From Talinum fruticosum (lineage: Eukaryota; Streptophyta; Magnoliopsida; Caryophyllales; Talinaceae): a DNA stretch of 64,000 nt. Below, piece after piece: positions 35,940 to 53,496 of this stretch. Position numbers and translations under genes: made by a program. Below the pieces are notes generated by a model that saw only the letters and a program-made list of their open reading frames with translations, did not search any database and was not told the DNA's origin. The number at the start of each line of letters is the position of its first letter. The first letter of the stretch is position 1. The stretch is taken from contig JAITYX010000021.1 of assembly GCA_021018815.1 (NCBI GenBank), positions 7,345,001 through 7,409,000 of the forward strand, in the 5' to 3' direction.

Positions 35940-38164
35940 TCAAGAAATGACAAGTTGCAGAATGACCTGAGGGAGATTCATAAGTTCAAGAACGGCCTTC
36001 TGAGGGGTCAGCTCATTATCAATTATTCTAGCTTCTACTGTCAAAACCGGCATCTTAACATTGTACTTTTGGGCCAGGGCAATGAGAGCCCCAGCAGTAG
36101 CAATGCCTTCAGCAACCTGAGTATAAAAGTTTGTATTCGATTATGTTGATTAGAAAGCAAAGGATCCTGAAAAAAATCTAAGCAGAGGTCAAAGGATAAG
36201 AAATTGGCACCTGATTCATGGAGCTCAGTATATCTTCAAGTTTTTCACCTGACCCCAAACGAACTCCAACTGTTCTATTTCTTGAAAGATTAACAAAGCA
36301 TGTAAGCATTATGTCTCCAGTTCCCGATAGGCCTGTGAGTGTTGCTGACTTGGCACCCATCTACATTGCAGAAGGTGAAAGGATCATAAGTTGAGGTTCG
36401 ACACCTTGTCCTGCCCAAACACTTTAGGAAGAGAGGGATGAGGCAAAAACAGGGTCAGGACACAAGGAAGCCAAGAAATTGATTGTTTTCAAGCGTGGAA
36501 GATTGCATCTGGCAAAGCTAACTTATACCCAATCGCTCAACCCAAATGACCCAAGGAGAAACCCAGAGTTAGGCAACCCTATGCTGAGCAAAACTCAAAT
36601 TCTCTAACCCAGACTAACTGATCCAAAAAATTGTCTGACCAATATTGATGGGATTTTCTACCTTATCTGAAAATTCTGTGCGCAAATCAGGAAGAGCTGG
36701 AACATTATGTGACGGAAAATTGTGCTCAATGTACTCAGCTATGGCCACCAAGAATGTGAGGACTGTGTGTTCATTTCCAAATGAACAGTTACAAGTTACC
36801 ACATTTAGTCCTACACAGCACATCTGCAACTTAAACACAAAATGGCTAGTATAAGGAGCAAGGGCATTTCAAACACCTTTTAGCCAACCAGCGAATCTCT
36901 GAGCAACCTTGTGCAACAAGAGCAGCCATGGAATTATTACCAAGATTCATCCCTTCAGCAATTCCAGCAGCTATTGCCAGCACATTCTTCAGTGCACCCA
37001 CAATTTCGACCCCTGTAACATCACTGAAGAATCAGAGGTTACAAGTTGAGAATATTGGCAGGAGTAATAAGACAAGATTTTGCAACCTCTAATCCCTAGG
37101 ACCATGGTTTCAAGCTAGTAAACGTATTGGTGGAAACATAATTACCAACATCCTGGATTGCCCAAGTGGTACAGCATGCTACAAATACACAAGTTGCTAC
37201 TTAATTACCATGATTAAGTGTACTTCAGGTCTCTTTATTGGGATCATAGTGCTGGATCATCCAGAAGAGAAATAAGGATAACAGGGGATCTAGTGATCCC
37301 CAAAAATTATGGACAGGACAGCTTTTTAAAATAGGCCTATTTGCAATTTACCATCATATTTTCAAAAACTGAATTTTCATGTGCTGTGCTAAGACAAGAT
37401 CTACAATTTCACTTTTATAATAGACTTTTTTTTCCTTTCCCCTTTTTTGGGTGGGAAAGAGAGGAGGGTCCAAAAACCAAAACAATGTAAATCTACAGCT
37501 TCCGCCCTGATAGAGCAACAAAGGGCTGGCGAGGATTTTTAAGTGATTGTGGAATAATTTGAGACATCATCCGTAATGTATTAAGCTCCAACCTTTGCTA
37601 AGTGAAATGAATGGCAAGCCAGGATCAACATAATCCACAATGCTTTCAAGAAAAGCAGCAGTGAACTGCAAAGAATTGGAAGACCAACCCAATCATGCTC
37701 AATCGGGCAGAATAGATTTCAGTCAATGAGAACAGAACCATACATGCTCTCAGTTTAAATGTTCAGACTCAAACAGGAAGACAACAGATGATTACTATAG
37801 GAGGTCAATGAACAAGGAAAACTAATGGCCAAGTAATAAGAAAACCTGCACTGGCACAGCATGAAGGCAGAAATCAGCACCTTGAAGAGCAGCCTTGGCA
37901 TCGGTTGTGGCAATGAGATTTTCAGGTAGCTTATGATTAGGAAAATAATTACTGCATAAAGAACATTAAACAGTCAATAAATTATACAGATGGAGGTTAA
38001 GGCTCGACAATATTGATCAAGGCTTACCAATTGAAGTGGTTTTCGTTAATAGATTAGCAAACTTGAGGATCACGTACGAGCATATTAACTTCCATTTCAG
38101 CCTTTCTACCTGCAACGTGGGCTGCCATTGCAGTACCAAATGAACCACCTCCAAGAACAACTAC
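35940..38164 (-). pseudogene. GLY1: Plastid-type glycerol-3-phosphate dehydrogenase (GLY1-like), broken
   Basis: GpsA-type NAD(H)-dependent enzyme making glycerol-3-phosphate from dihydroxyacetone phosphate; GLY1/SFD1 does this in plastids. Minus-strand exons: 38164-38028, 37951-37846, 37665-about 37506, 37023-36877, 36360-36211, 36116-35940. The nucleotide-binding motif VVVLGGGSFGTAMAAHVA is present, as are [19 protein letters not shown] and [20 protein letters not shown]. Defects: TAA at 38054-38056 replaces the Gln after DPQVC; one base is missing after LSKG (37590-37591) and one in the A run at 36878-36881; the exon expected to start PSFALELM (about 42 residues) is absent; the N-terminal transit-peptide exon is not found; and the tail ends NLPQVILQLVIS. 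The many lesions make a pseudogene likely, although a few may be assembly errors. Confidence 0.85.
36662..36823 (-). other. Unexplained exon-like open segment inside the GLY1-like locus
   Basis: On the minus strand an acceptor (agttgcag) at 36824-36825 and a donor (AAG|gtagaa) at 36660-36661 bound exactly 162 open bases, 54 codons. The translation includes CNCSFGNEHTVLTFLVAIAE and then YIEHNFPSHNVPALPDLRTE. No glycerol-3-phosphate dehydrogenase I know has this between the flanking exons, which are contiguous in the family. It could be a captured exon, an alternative exon or chance. Confidence 0.35.
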
Positions 38165-38807
38165 CTGATAACAAGGACCACTATTCAGACAAGGACACAG
38201 AAATTGTAGCATTCGACTTTTCAAGAATTCTGTCAAACAAATAAACAAAAAGCAGATACAAGACAAAATTAACCAACAAGAAAATTGCCATTAGGACAGC
38301 GACAAATGTGAGCAGGAGATCACATCTACTATAGCAAACTCGGAACTTCTCATTTTGCATCAGGTACCTTACCCATTACTGGAATCAAAAAGGTGTGCAC
38401 GTAAGGCCACCTTAATTTATGCCAAAAACTTGCAAGCATCAGAGTACGGCAGATAACCACTCATTTCCACTTCCCACTCTAATTTCCAACTGAAAAGAGC
38501 ACGCCCATAGTAGGCTAAACCACATACAGTACAATCTAGTAAGAAAGATGCTTGTCACAGGGGTTGAATACTGAACGAGAAAAAGTTCTGTCAAGCTTGT
38601 TGAAAGAAAAATAATGGAAAGAATTATGAAATTTCCATGTATAACATGCAATATTGGTGTATCTTCTCATTTCTGCATATCTGCTCTGAAATCTGAATTA
38701 AATGGGAATAACAAGAGCCACATCTACACCAAATCATAATTTTCTGTACCAGCAAGAGAAGCAACTTTATTAAGGTCAAACGGATACAAGTATAATAGTC
38801 TTTAAGA

Positions 38808-39001
38808 AACCTCTCAGGATAAGTGGTAAGCACTCGCTCCCGCACCAGAGAGGTCAGAGTTCAAATTCCACACAGTGAGAGCCCCACCCCGGGGGCGGCT
38901 GTGGGCTCCTCACAAAAAGGGTATAGCTTGGCCAAAATGGGAGTGGGGGTGGACTCACAATCACTAACCGATATCTCTCTTTTTTTTTTTTTTTTTTTTT
39001 T
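38808..39001 (+). mobile_element. tRNA-derived SINE with T tail
   Basis: Pol III promoter boxes are visible: box A-like gataagtggtaagca (about 38818-38832) and box B-like ggtcagagttcaaattcc (38852-38869). The body has a GC-rich segment (ccccgggggcggctgtgggc) and it ends ccgatatctctc followed by a T run of about 22. Length near 190 bp suits a plant SINE. The exact 5' end and target duplication were not determined. Confidence 0.8.
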
Positions 39002-39260
39002 ATATTTTATCTCGTACATTTCTTAGTTTAGGTTCAAGGTGTCTTAAGCGTAGAGGAACTACACCAGTCAATCTTAAACTTGGTGGTACTACGGTGACGA
39101 CAGAACGTTAATTATATAGCCCGCATCATCTCCTCCGACAGAATCCAACGCCCCAAAACAAGCCAAGCCCACCTGAAAAGGCAAGGTGTCTCACTCAATT
39201 TCACCGGAAAAATCTCAGCTCAAGGTGGCCCAAGTTGACTCGGGTCAGCTCGGGATTAGG

Positions 39261-39386
39261 ATGGAGAGCTCGGTGAGTCGGATCCGGATGCCCTTGTCCG
39301 AGGTTGTCTCGGATTGCGTGAAGCGATGGTTCCAAGACACCTCAGGGAGGCCAGAGCTGGCGACATTGGGATGCAACTTTTGGTGG
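39261..39386 (+). pseudogene. Orphan first exon of a Sel1/HCP-like gene, frameshifted
   Basis: ATG 39261 opens MESSVSRIRMPLSEVVSDCV and then KRWFQDT, which resembles the start of a small plant Sel1-repeat (HCP-like) protein, where a segment like REARAGD..MQLLVG follows. That segment is present one frame over: one base is missing near 39344-39347 (ctcagggagg). The exon ends at a good donor (gtaaga, 39387). The next exon should carry a Sel1 repeat (GQMY..GYGV type), which I did not find before or after the PPR gene. Identity rests on memory of the family start, so it is moderate. Confidence 0.55.
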
Positions 39387-39474
39387 GTAAGATGTTAGCA
39401 TCTTTTTATACTACGTCACAACGCGGCTCTCCAACCAACGTTTTGTCCTGAGTTTTCAACGGCTGCACTCGCCG

Positions 39475-41457
39475 ATGAATTTGGCTTCTGCCGTCAAATC
39501 TACCCTGAGCCAACCCTTTTTGAAACCTTCAATTAACCTTTCGATCTTAGAAACCCATTTATCTAAATGCCGAGATTTAACCAGCTTCAATCAAATCCTT
39601 TCTCAAGTTATCACCTCAGGCTTAGTCAAAGACACATATGCAGCAAGCAGAATTCTTAAGTTCGCCGCTGGTTCATTGTTCATCAATCTGGGTTACTCAC
39701 GTCGAATATTCAATCAAATTGATGACTTAAATGGGTTCATTTTGAATACCATGATGAAAGCTTATATACTGCGAAATTCTTCTGAAAATGTGATGACTTT
39801 GTATAAAAAGATGCTAAGTTATAGTATTGGCCCTGATAATTATACTTATCCGATTTTGGTTCAGGCTTGTGCCCTTCGTTTTTCTGCTAGAGAAGGGAGA
39901 CAGATTCATGATCATGTATTGAAGATGGGTTTTGATTGTGATGTTTATATCCGGAACACACTGATGAACATGTATGCAGTTTGTGGCGGCATAAGTTGTG
40001 CACGCCAAGTGTTCGATGAAAGTCCTGTGTTGGATTCGGTTTCGTGGAATACCATATTGGCAGGTTATGTCCAAAGGGGAGATTTTGCCGAGGCTGAAGA
40101 GATATATAGTCTAATGCCTGAAAAGAATGTAATTGCCTCGAATTCCATGATTGTTTTGCTTGGTAAGTTGGGCCATGTCACTGACGCACGTCACTTATTC
40201 AATGCAATGCCTGAGAGGGATACGGTTTCATGGAGTGCCTTGATTTCATGTTATGAGCAGAATGAATTGTACTTAGAGGCTATAGCTGCGTTCAGAGACA
40301 TGGTGGCTAATGGAATTGTGACAGATGAGGTTGTGCTGGTTAGTGTTCTTTCTGCATGCGCCCACCTGAATGCAGTTGAGCATGGAAGATTAGTTCATGG
40401 GTTAGCTGTCAAAATTGGCATTGATTCTTATGTCAATCTACAGAATGTATGCATTCACATGTATGCTCGTTGTGAGGATATAATTGCTGCTGAGAAACTA
40501 TTTAACACTAGCTATAAGTTGGACCAGGTATCTTGGAATTCGATGATATCTGGCTACATGAAATCCGGCTTTCTAAACAGGGCTAGGTCATTATTTGATA
40601 TCATTCCAGAGAAGGATGTTGTGTCTTGGAGTGCAATGATATCAGGATATGCTCAACATAACCTTTTTTCTGAGACCTTGGCATTGTTTGAAGACATGAG
40701 GCAAGAAGATATAAGGCCCGATGAAACCACATTAATAAGTGTGGTTTCAGCTTGTACCCATCTGGCTGCACTTGACCAAGGCAAATGGGTGGATTCTTAC
40801 ATCAGAAAGAACGAGCTAAAAATTAGTGGCATCCTAGGTACAACTCTAATAGACATGTACATGAAATGTGGTTGTGTGGAAAATGCATTGCAGTTGTTCC
40901 ATGAAATGGAAGAGAAAGGGGTCTCGGCTTGGAATGCTGTCATACATGGTTTTGCCATGAATGGGTTGGTTAAAAGGGCGCTTGAGATATTTTCAAAGAT
41001 GAAAAGAAGTGGATTGGTTCCCAATGAAATAACCTTTATTGGGGTCCTTGGAGCTTGTCGCCACATGGGGTTGGTAGATGAAGGTCGAGTATACTTTGAT
41101 TCCATGGTCAAAGAGCACAATATAGAGCCGAATGTGAAGCACTATGGATGCATGGTTGACCTCCTTGGACGGGCAGGTTTGCTCAAAGAAGCTGAAGAGC
41201 TCATCAACTGTATGCCAGTGGAACCGGATGTCACCACTTGGGGTGCACTGCTTGGGGCTTGTAGAAAACATGGTGATTGTCAAATGGGAGAAAGGGTTTG
41301 CAGGAGGCTCATTGAGTTGCAGCCAGACAATGATGGTTTCCATGTAATTTTGTCTGATATATGCGCCTCAAGGGGTGCTTGGGATGATGTAATTGAGATT
41401 CGACAGCAAATGTCGCAGTATGGAGTGGCCAAAACTCCAGGCCACAGCTCAATTTGA
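39475..41457 (+). CDS. Pentatricopeptide repeat protein, PLS class with E motif, intronless
   Basis: Organelle RNA-binding protein of the PLS PPR class, whose members commonly act in RNA editing or processing; the target is unknown. Single exon, 660 residues, ATG 39475. About 15 tandem repeats with typical cores (VSWNTILAGYVQRGDFAEAE, VSWSALISCYEQNELYLEAI, SWNSMISGYMKSGFLNRARS) run from roughly residue 80 to 575. The C-terminal E motif is visible (TTWGALLGACRKHGDCQMGE), and the frame stops in KTPGHSSI, where the E+ or final E segment often continues with IEANG-like sequence. No DYW domain. The Ser-rich N-terminus could be a mitochondrial or plastid presequence. Gene body is intact and a piece is copied at 45414-45669. 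Confidence 0.95.
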   Translation: MNLASAVKSTLSQPFLKPSINLSILETHLSKCRDLTSFNQILSQVITSGLVKDTYAASRILKFAAGSLFINLGYSRRIFNQIDDLNGFILNTMMKAYILRNSSENVMTLYKKMLSYSIGPDNYTYPILVQACALRFSAREGRQIHDHVLKMGFDCDVYIRNTLMNMYAVCGGISCARQVFDESPVLDSVSWNTILAGYVQRGDFAEAEEIYSLMPEKNVIASNSMIVLLGKLGHVTDARHLFNAMPERDTVSWSALISCYEQNELYLEAIAAFRDMVANGIVTDEVVLVSVLSACAHLNAVEHGRLVHGLAVKIGIDSYVNLQNVCIHMYARCEDIIAAEKLFNTSYKLDQVSWNSMISGYMKSGFLNRARSLFDIIPEKDVVSWSAMISGYAQHNLFSETLALFEDMRQEDIRPDETTLISVVSACTHLAALDQGKWVDSYIRKNELKISGILGTTLIDMYMKCGCVENALQLFHEMEEKGVSAWNAVIHGFAMNGLVKRALEIFSKMKRSGLVPNEITFIGVLGACRHMGLVDEGRVYFDSMVKEHNIEPNVKHYGCMVDLLGRAGLLKEAEELINCMPVEPDVTTWGALLGACRKHGDCQMGERVCRRLIELQPDNDGFHVILSDICASRGAWDDVIEIRQQMSQYGVAKTPGHSSI

Positions 41458-42449
41458 AGCTAGTCCTTATTCATGAGATTCAGACAGGGATATAGGACAA
41501 GTGTTGCTAGTAGAAGTAATTGAGAGAAGCTAGATGGTATTGCATTGCTTATTACTGTTAAGCATGGAGACATTTGGACTATGCCTAGATATCAAAATTC
41601 ATCATGGATGGTGACAAAGATTTTTGATGTGAGGGAAAACTTCCAACAATTCACTCAGGGGTGGAATTGAATTCATTAACTAAGGGATTTCTCCATGAAG
41701 TAAGCTTTTCAAAGCAATGTGCAAATTCTAGGGCTAATGCAACCTGCTCTTCATCTTGTGGGTTGTGGCTAGTACTTTCCACGACTTTGGCAATGGCAGG
41801 CAAAACCAGTCATTATATGCTGGTATTCAGTTTCCCTTTATCAAATGCTTCATGGTTATCACAGAATTGAAGGAAAAACACTTAAAAAGCTCAAGCTCTG
41901 AAGCTTTTGATATTTTGTGCAGTGTATATTAATTGGAAGGAGAGAAATCAGAGGGCTTTTCTGATAAAAAGAATGTCTTGGCTTGTAGAAAGAAGAATGT
42001 GTTTAATGAGACAGTAGTGCAGGGCATTTCTTAGCAATGGATGTCCTGTTCTGTAACTTTGGTTGGTGTGGCATTTTTTTCTTTTTTCTTTTTTCTTTTT
42101 CACTATGGGTGGTGTGGTCATTACTTCTGTGGTAGTTTCTAATATGTGAGCATTATATCTTAGGTTTCAAATTTTTCTTTAATGTCTAGTTTAGGTGCAA
42201 AATTGGCATACATGTAATGCATAAGATTTTCATTGAAATTGCAAAGGCGGTTAATTCTGTAGTAACAAGCTGTGTGGTGCATGTGTTACCTTCTGTTAAT
42301 TGCATGGGAAATCCTTGCAGTACCTTAAGAGACTACTCTCAGTTGTGTTATGACCATTTTAGAAAGCATTCTGCTGAAAGGATCTAGGTTTGTATCTGTT
42401 GGATTTTCTAAAATTGACGATTTGTATATCTACACGTTCCTCTTGACAG
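41458..42449. other. 3' region of the PPR gene and spacer
   Basis: Probably holds the PPR 3' untranslated region. A 70-codon frame at 41661-41870 has no motif. Nothing else is recognised before the DUF1365 remnant. Confidence 0.5.
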
Positions 42450-44750
42450 TACCACCTAGTGTCGGATATGAGCAAATGCTATGAACTCGAAGACTCTGTG
42501 AGCAGGTTGGAGAAGTGCATTGCTGAGGTAATCTTGACACCTGTTTCCCTTTTGAATGCTATGTTTGTTTCCAGTCAGTTCTTATATTTCCAGACTAGTT
42601 TATGTTCTCATACGTTCATGACTAGTTTGTGCTGTGTGATTTTGCTTTGGCTCTTTATATTAACAAAATAATCATTTAAGGAAAAAAGAGGTTCCTCATC
42701 GTATATCATCTTTTTGTTTAATGCATTCCTCCTTTGCCACTATCTGAAAAGAAGAAAATTTCATTTAGCAAAGCATTGAAGTAAATGTCCTAACTATAAG
42801 TTATTTGCCAAAGTATCGTTGACTATATGGTGACTTATGATATGAAGTCTGTCATACACATAATTTAGCATGGTTCATCCGAAGCAGGTCTACTTATATG
42901 GCAACTTTGAGTGCAGGGCTCAAATTCCTTGCTTTAGGACATAATCCAAGAAACATGCTTGAGTCATAAGACCAATGGAGAACAAGCTCAAAATCTTTAG
43001 GGTGCCTTTAGTTGCAGCAACAGTTTCCCATTTTTCTATTTCCAAGTTCCAACAAACCAAGTGCCTTTTCTTTTTCAAAAATAAATAAGACCTTGGTATG
43101 GAGAGTTCTAAAGACTAGGAGGCACAGTGTGTTTTGTTTTTGGCATCAGAAAAATTATGTACATAAAATTTTAAGTTAGAAGCAAGTAATTGCCAAAGAT
43201 TCAACAGGAACACCAAAAACACACAAGGCCCCTTGGAGCCAACACCTACTGTTCCACTGAATTCCCTAAAATGAACCAACCCAAAAACAGTACAGATTGA
43301 TGCCCAGGAAGAATCACCCTCCTTAATATAGTGTGTCTTTGTGGTGTCCATATTCTGGTGGAAAATCTACTTAGATATTACGGTCATTTTTTTTGTTGAT
43401 CTGTACCTATCTTAGCATGTTCAGACGACTAGTGTTGGTAAGTGGTAAGTTTATTTCATTACCAATAAAATGATTGCAGCCTGATAGAGATTCTTACTCA
43501 ACTATATATGTTCAAGTATTATCTAGTTACGGTGCTTTTCAAGTAAGTTCTTGATGATCTTACAAGTCTGCTTTTTCTGTGTCCAGGTTACTAATACACC
43601 TTGGGGTGAAAGAGTGTCATTTATTTTCAATCCGACCTCTGATTTGGTGACAAAAGCATTGCATGTTAGTCCTTTCATGGTGTGAGTGACATATTTATCT
43701 TCTCTTATATGAATATACCTTCAGGCGCGGGCACACAGGGGGGCTAAATTTTTGGAATAGATAAGAACTTTCATCAATAAAATTTCTAAGCGAAGACCCT
43801 TAGGCCTTAAGTGGTCAAACCAAATATGTTACGCTACAATATTAATGCTTCAAATGCAAGGGAAATCAGAGACCATTGCTCCTAAATCATGAATTTACTT
43901 TTTCCTTTGAAGGCAGCCAAATTATTTCTATGAAGATGTGATTAGAAGCAAAAGCACATAGAATAGAAACAATCAAACAAGCAACCAACTTGGACTCATA
44001 AACTGCTTTCCTTAATTCTGCTTTGTGCTTAGCAATTTGTGTTATTACAAAAGCAGAAACCAAGCAACATGATGAGTAATCAACCTCAATTACTGAGTAC
44101 CTAAGATTTCAGTTTCGAGCTAAAGTGGTAGTTACAATCATTTCTCAAACTGGGTGTGTGATTTCTTTTTGAAGTAGAGATCATAAAAAACATAGGAGGG
44201 TGGTCGTGAGCACAATATTTTGAATTTTCCTTTTGCCAACCTCCTTCACTTCATAGATATGGATACAACCCCCCACACACAAAAAACCACCCCCACCAAA
44301 GAACAAAGAGAAGGAAAAGAAAACATTGCATGGCTGGTGCACACCAGTCATAACACACACATTCTTGATCCTTATAAACCGTAGGCTTACACATCTTTTA
44401 GTCCTTGTGAATTTAGGAAGTCGAGAACTTGATGCACATTATAACTCAGAACTAGCAACTTAATTTCTGTCATTCCACTCAACTTTCTAATATCTCCTTG
44501 AGTAATTTTATTGCGACTTCCCAATACCTATGTAACTAATCTCGTGCAGGATATGCTTGGCACTTGGCGAATCAAGGCCACAGCTCCAGAGGATGATCTT
44601 TCAATTTCTATTTTGGTTCAGCATCCCTCATTTGCGTGAATATTTCTGTGCAACATTAAGGGCCAAAAAGTTCCTTCCTCAATGGTTCCTGATCGTACAC
44701 TATTTTTCTGGTTGATGCCTCACAAAGTTGTGGTGTGGATATATTGGCAT
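42450..44750 (+). pseudogene. DUF1365-family gene remnant (three exons)
   Basis: Three exon-like blocks with valid splice sites: 42450-42527, 43587-43679 and 44550-44750. They encode adjacent pieces of a DUF1365 protein, found in plants near cyclopropane-fatty-acid synthase-like genes; function unclear. Block 1 has the CYELEDSVSRLEKCIAE segment; block 2 VTNTPWGERVSFIFNPTSDL; block 3 DMLGTWRIKATAPEDDLSIS and FFWLMPHKVVVWIYW. Block 3 has an in-frame TGA just after HPSFA, and the expected EYFCATLRAKK segment is read in another frame, as if two compensating shifts occurred. N- and C-terminal parts are not found. It is a truncated, decayed copy. Confidence 0.75.
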
Positions 44751-45413
44751 GTAAGTCACTTTGAAGATAACAATAAACTAATCTACTCTAGAGTTTTTAC
44801 AACATGATCATGTTAAACTGTTGAATGATCATAGTCCCATAAGGACTGACTTACTGCAAGCAGTACTAGCATGATACCTGGTAGGAATATATTTTCATTT
44901 TTCGTTTTCTTCCTTTTGGGGGGGTGAGGGTGGTTGGATGTGGCTTTACCCTTGCAATAAACTTGAACAGATGCTTAAGAAACCAAAAAAAAAAGGACAA
45001 CATGGGCCCTAGATTTGAAAGCATTGATTGCACTTCACAATGAAAGAAGCAAAGAGCAGCTTATGAGGGATTTTGCTTTAGTCTGCCCACAATGCAAAGC
45101 TGTAAAAGATTCTCCCTTAATGACTCTTTTCAGTTGCCTGAAATGAGTCCTTGAAAATAATTTCCAACAATGACTTTTCAGTCCACCACAATGCTGTCTT
45201 GGGACTTGTAGTCTAAAAATGATTGTCCATCGGTCCTAAATTTGTATTTATTCATTGACAATATGTTTGTTCAGTATTAATGATGGACTGTGATTTTCAT
45301 TTTGGTAAATAACTATACTCATCCTATGTGTTTCCAATCATTGAAATAATGAATTATTCTTTCTAAGTCTCCCCCACCTCTTATTCCTTTGGTTGTACGT
45401 TTGGTTGGAGAGC
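44751..45413. other. Spacer between the DUF1365 remnant and the PPR copy
   Basis: No coding or RNA feature recognised. Confidence 0.5.
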
Positions 45414-45669
45414 CTCGTTGTGAGGATATAATTGCTGCTGAGAAACTATTTAACACTAGCTATAAGTTGGACCAGGTATCTTGGAATTCGATGATATCTG
45501 GCTACATGAAAACCGGCTTTCTAAACAGGGCTAGGTCATTATTTGATATCATTCCACAGAAGGATGTTGTGTCTTGGAGTGCAATGATATCAGGATATGC
45601 TCAACATAACCTTTTTTCTGAGACATTGGCATTGTTTGAAGACATGAGGCAAGAAGATATAAGGCCCGA
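45414..45669 (+). repeat. Recent 256-bp partial duplicate of the PPR gene
   Basis: Matches 40466-40721 of the intact PPR gene at an offset of 4948 with only three substitutions by my reading. It keeps an open frame through about 85 codons (EDIIAAEKLFNTSYKLDQVS ... FEDMRQEDIRP) and then diverges abruptly into unrelated sequence followed by an A run (45739-45756). There is no promoter or start of its own. It is a non-functional fragment or a donor for gene conversion. Confidence 0.95.
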
Positions 45670-45756
45670 ATATCTGTATCTAGTCTACACTGCTCTTTGC
45701 ATCATCTTTATCCGTCTTTGCCCCGCATCCCAAACCCAAAAAAAAAAAAAAAAAAC

Positions 45757-46918
45757 CAGCTAGCAGATTTCTTTCAGTGGCTTACTGACAAGTGCCTAAG
45801 GAGGCAAGAAATGAAGTTTTTTTATCTACTGTGCTGAATGGGTGACTGTGACAACTTTTTCTCTACTCTTTTCTTGCTAATGTTAGAGGTTCCCTTTTTC
45901 CTATCCTTTGTGGCACAGTCTTCCTTTACAAGGGTTGTTCTGTTACTTCTCCTTTTTCATTTATTCCCTTGCTAGAACCACTGTGTTGTCACACGTTGTG
46001 ATGTTTGTCATCCTAATCTAAAAAGCCGTACTTCCTCTTTCAAGCTGTTTTTGGAAACTAAGTATTGTTCCGTGTCCATTACCTGAATCCCTAAATGGCT
46101 CCAGGTGACTAATTCTAATGCTGTAGACTTTGACTAAGGAATTATTAGTTTTTGCATTTATTTTTCATTTGTTGAGCATCGGATGAGTGGATTTTGTTGT
46201 TCAGCATTGCAAGAGGAGGTGATTTAGAGGTGCCAGCAAGGATGTACCAAAAACCATAATTATGATTTATGATGTGAATAGTTAGATGCAAGACCAAAGA
46301 AAAATTGCCATCATACTGGTTAGTCTCAAGTTATGGTTCTTGCTAGAGGAGTTTCTAAGATCGACTGTCACTGTTGCGGCCCTTAGATTAGGGGTTCCCC
46401 CCCAATTGTTGGCCTTTTACCTCTTGTCCTGAGATAAAGTTCTGTGGCAATGGCATGTACTTATTTTTAGGTTTAGGCTTTCTCATCATACTGTAATATT
46501 CTTTATCTTCTTATTGTGCTGTTTGTAATTGCTTTAGTAATGCTATTATCAAAATTAGCTTATTTATTATTATTATTGATAGGGGGATCAGATGGTAAAA
46601 AAGGGGCAATCCAAATGGCTGTAAACAGGCATTTGGGCAACGAGAAATGACCACACCTCACAACCCATTTACTGCCTGAAGGATCGTAGCTTATTTATTA
46701 ATATTATTAGCACCTCTGTTAGTACCCCCGCTATGTATTTTATTAATTTAGCCGGTACTCCTATTGCTGCTACCCCCTCTTGTATGTTGTTGTACCCAAT
46801 GAGTCTTTTGGAGACAGATTCTCTAACAACTCATACCGCGTAAGGCTGTGTACATCTTGACCTTTCTAGCCTCACCACCTGAGGACCCTTACTAGTTGTT
46901 GTTGGATGATTGCTATTC
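45757..46918. other. Spacer upstream of the USP fragment
   Basis: I looked here for the missing N-terminal exons of UDP-sugar pyrophosphorylase (GGLGERLGY-type nucleotide-binding loop) and saw none on either strand. No other feature recognised. Confidence 0.5.
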
Positions 46919-46966
46919 CTTACAGTTGTATATAGAGTCTATTCTTGCTCTTCAAAATTCTTGCAG

Positions 46967-53425
<6,459 letters not shown>

Positions 53426-53458
53426 GCCTACCATTGCACCAGCCATGCAAAGATAAGA

Positions 53459-53461
<3 letters not shown>

Positions 53462-53494
<33 letters not shown>
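53462..53494. repeat. (TC)n microsatellite in the USP 3' region
   Basis: About 16 uninterrupted TC units lie 36 bases after the USP stop codon. Confidence 0.95.

Positions 53495-53496
<2 letters not shown>

Noticed and set aside
38818..38869. tRNA gene
   Set aside because: Box A and B are present but the sequence does not fold as a tRNA with acceptor stem, and it continues into a SINE body and T tail.
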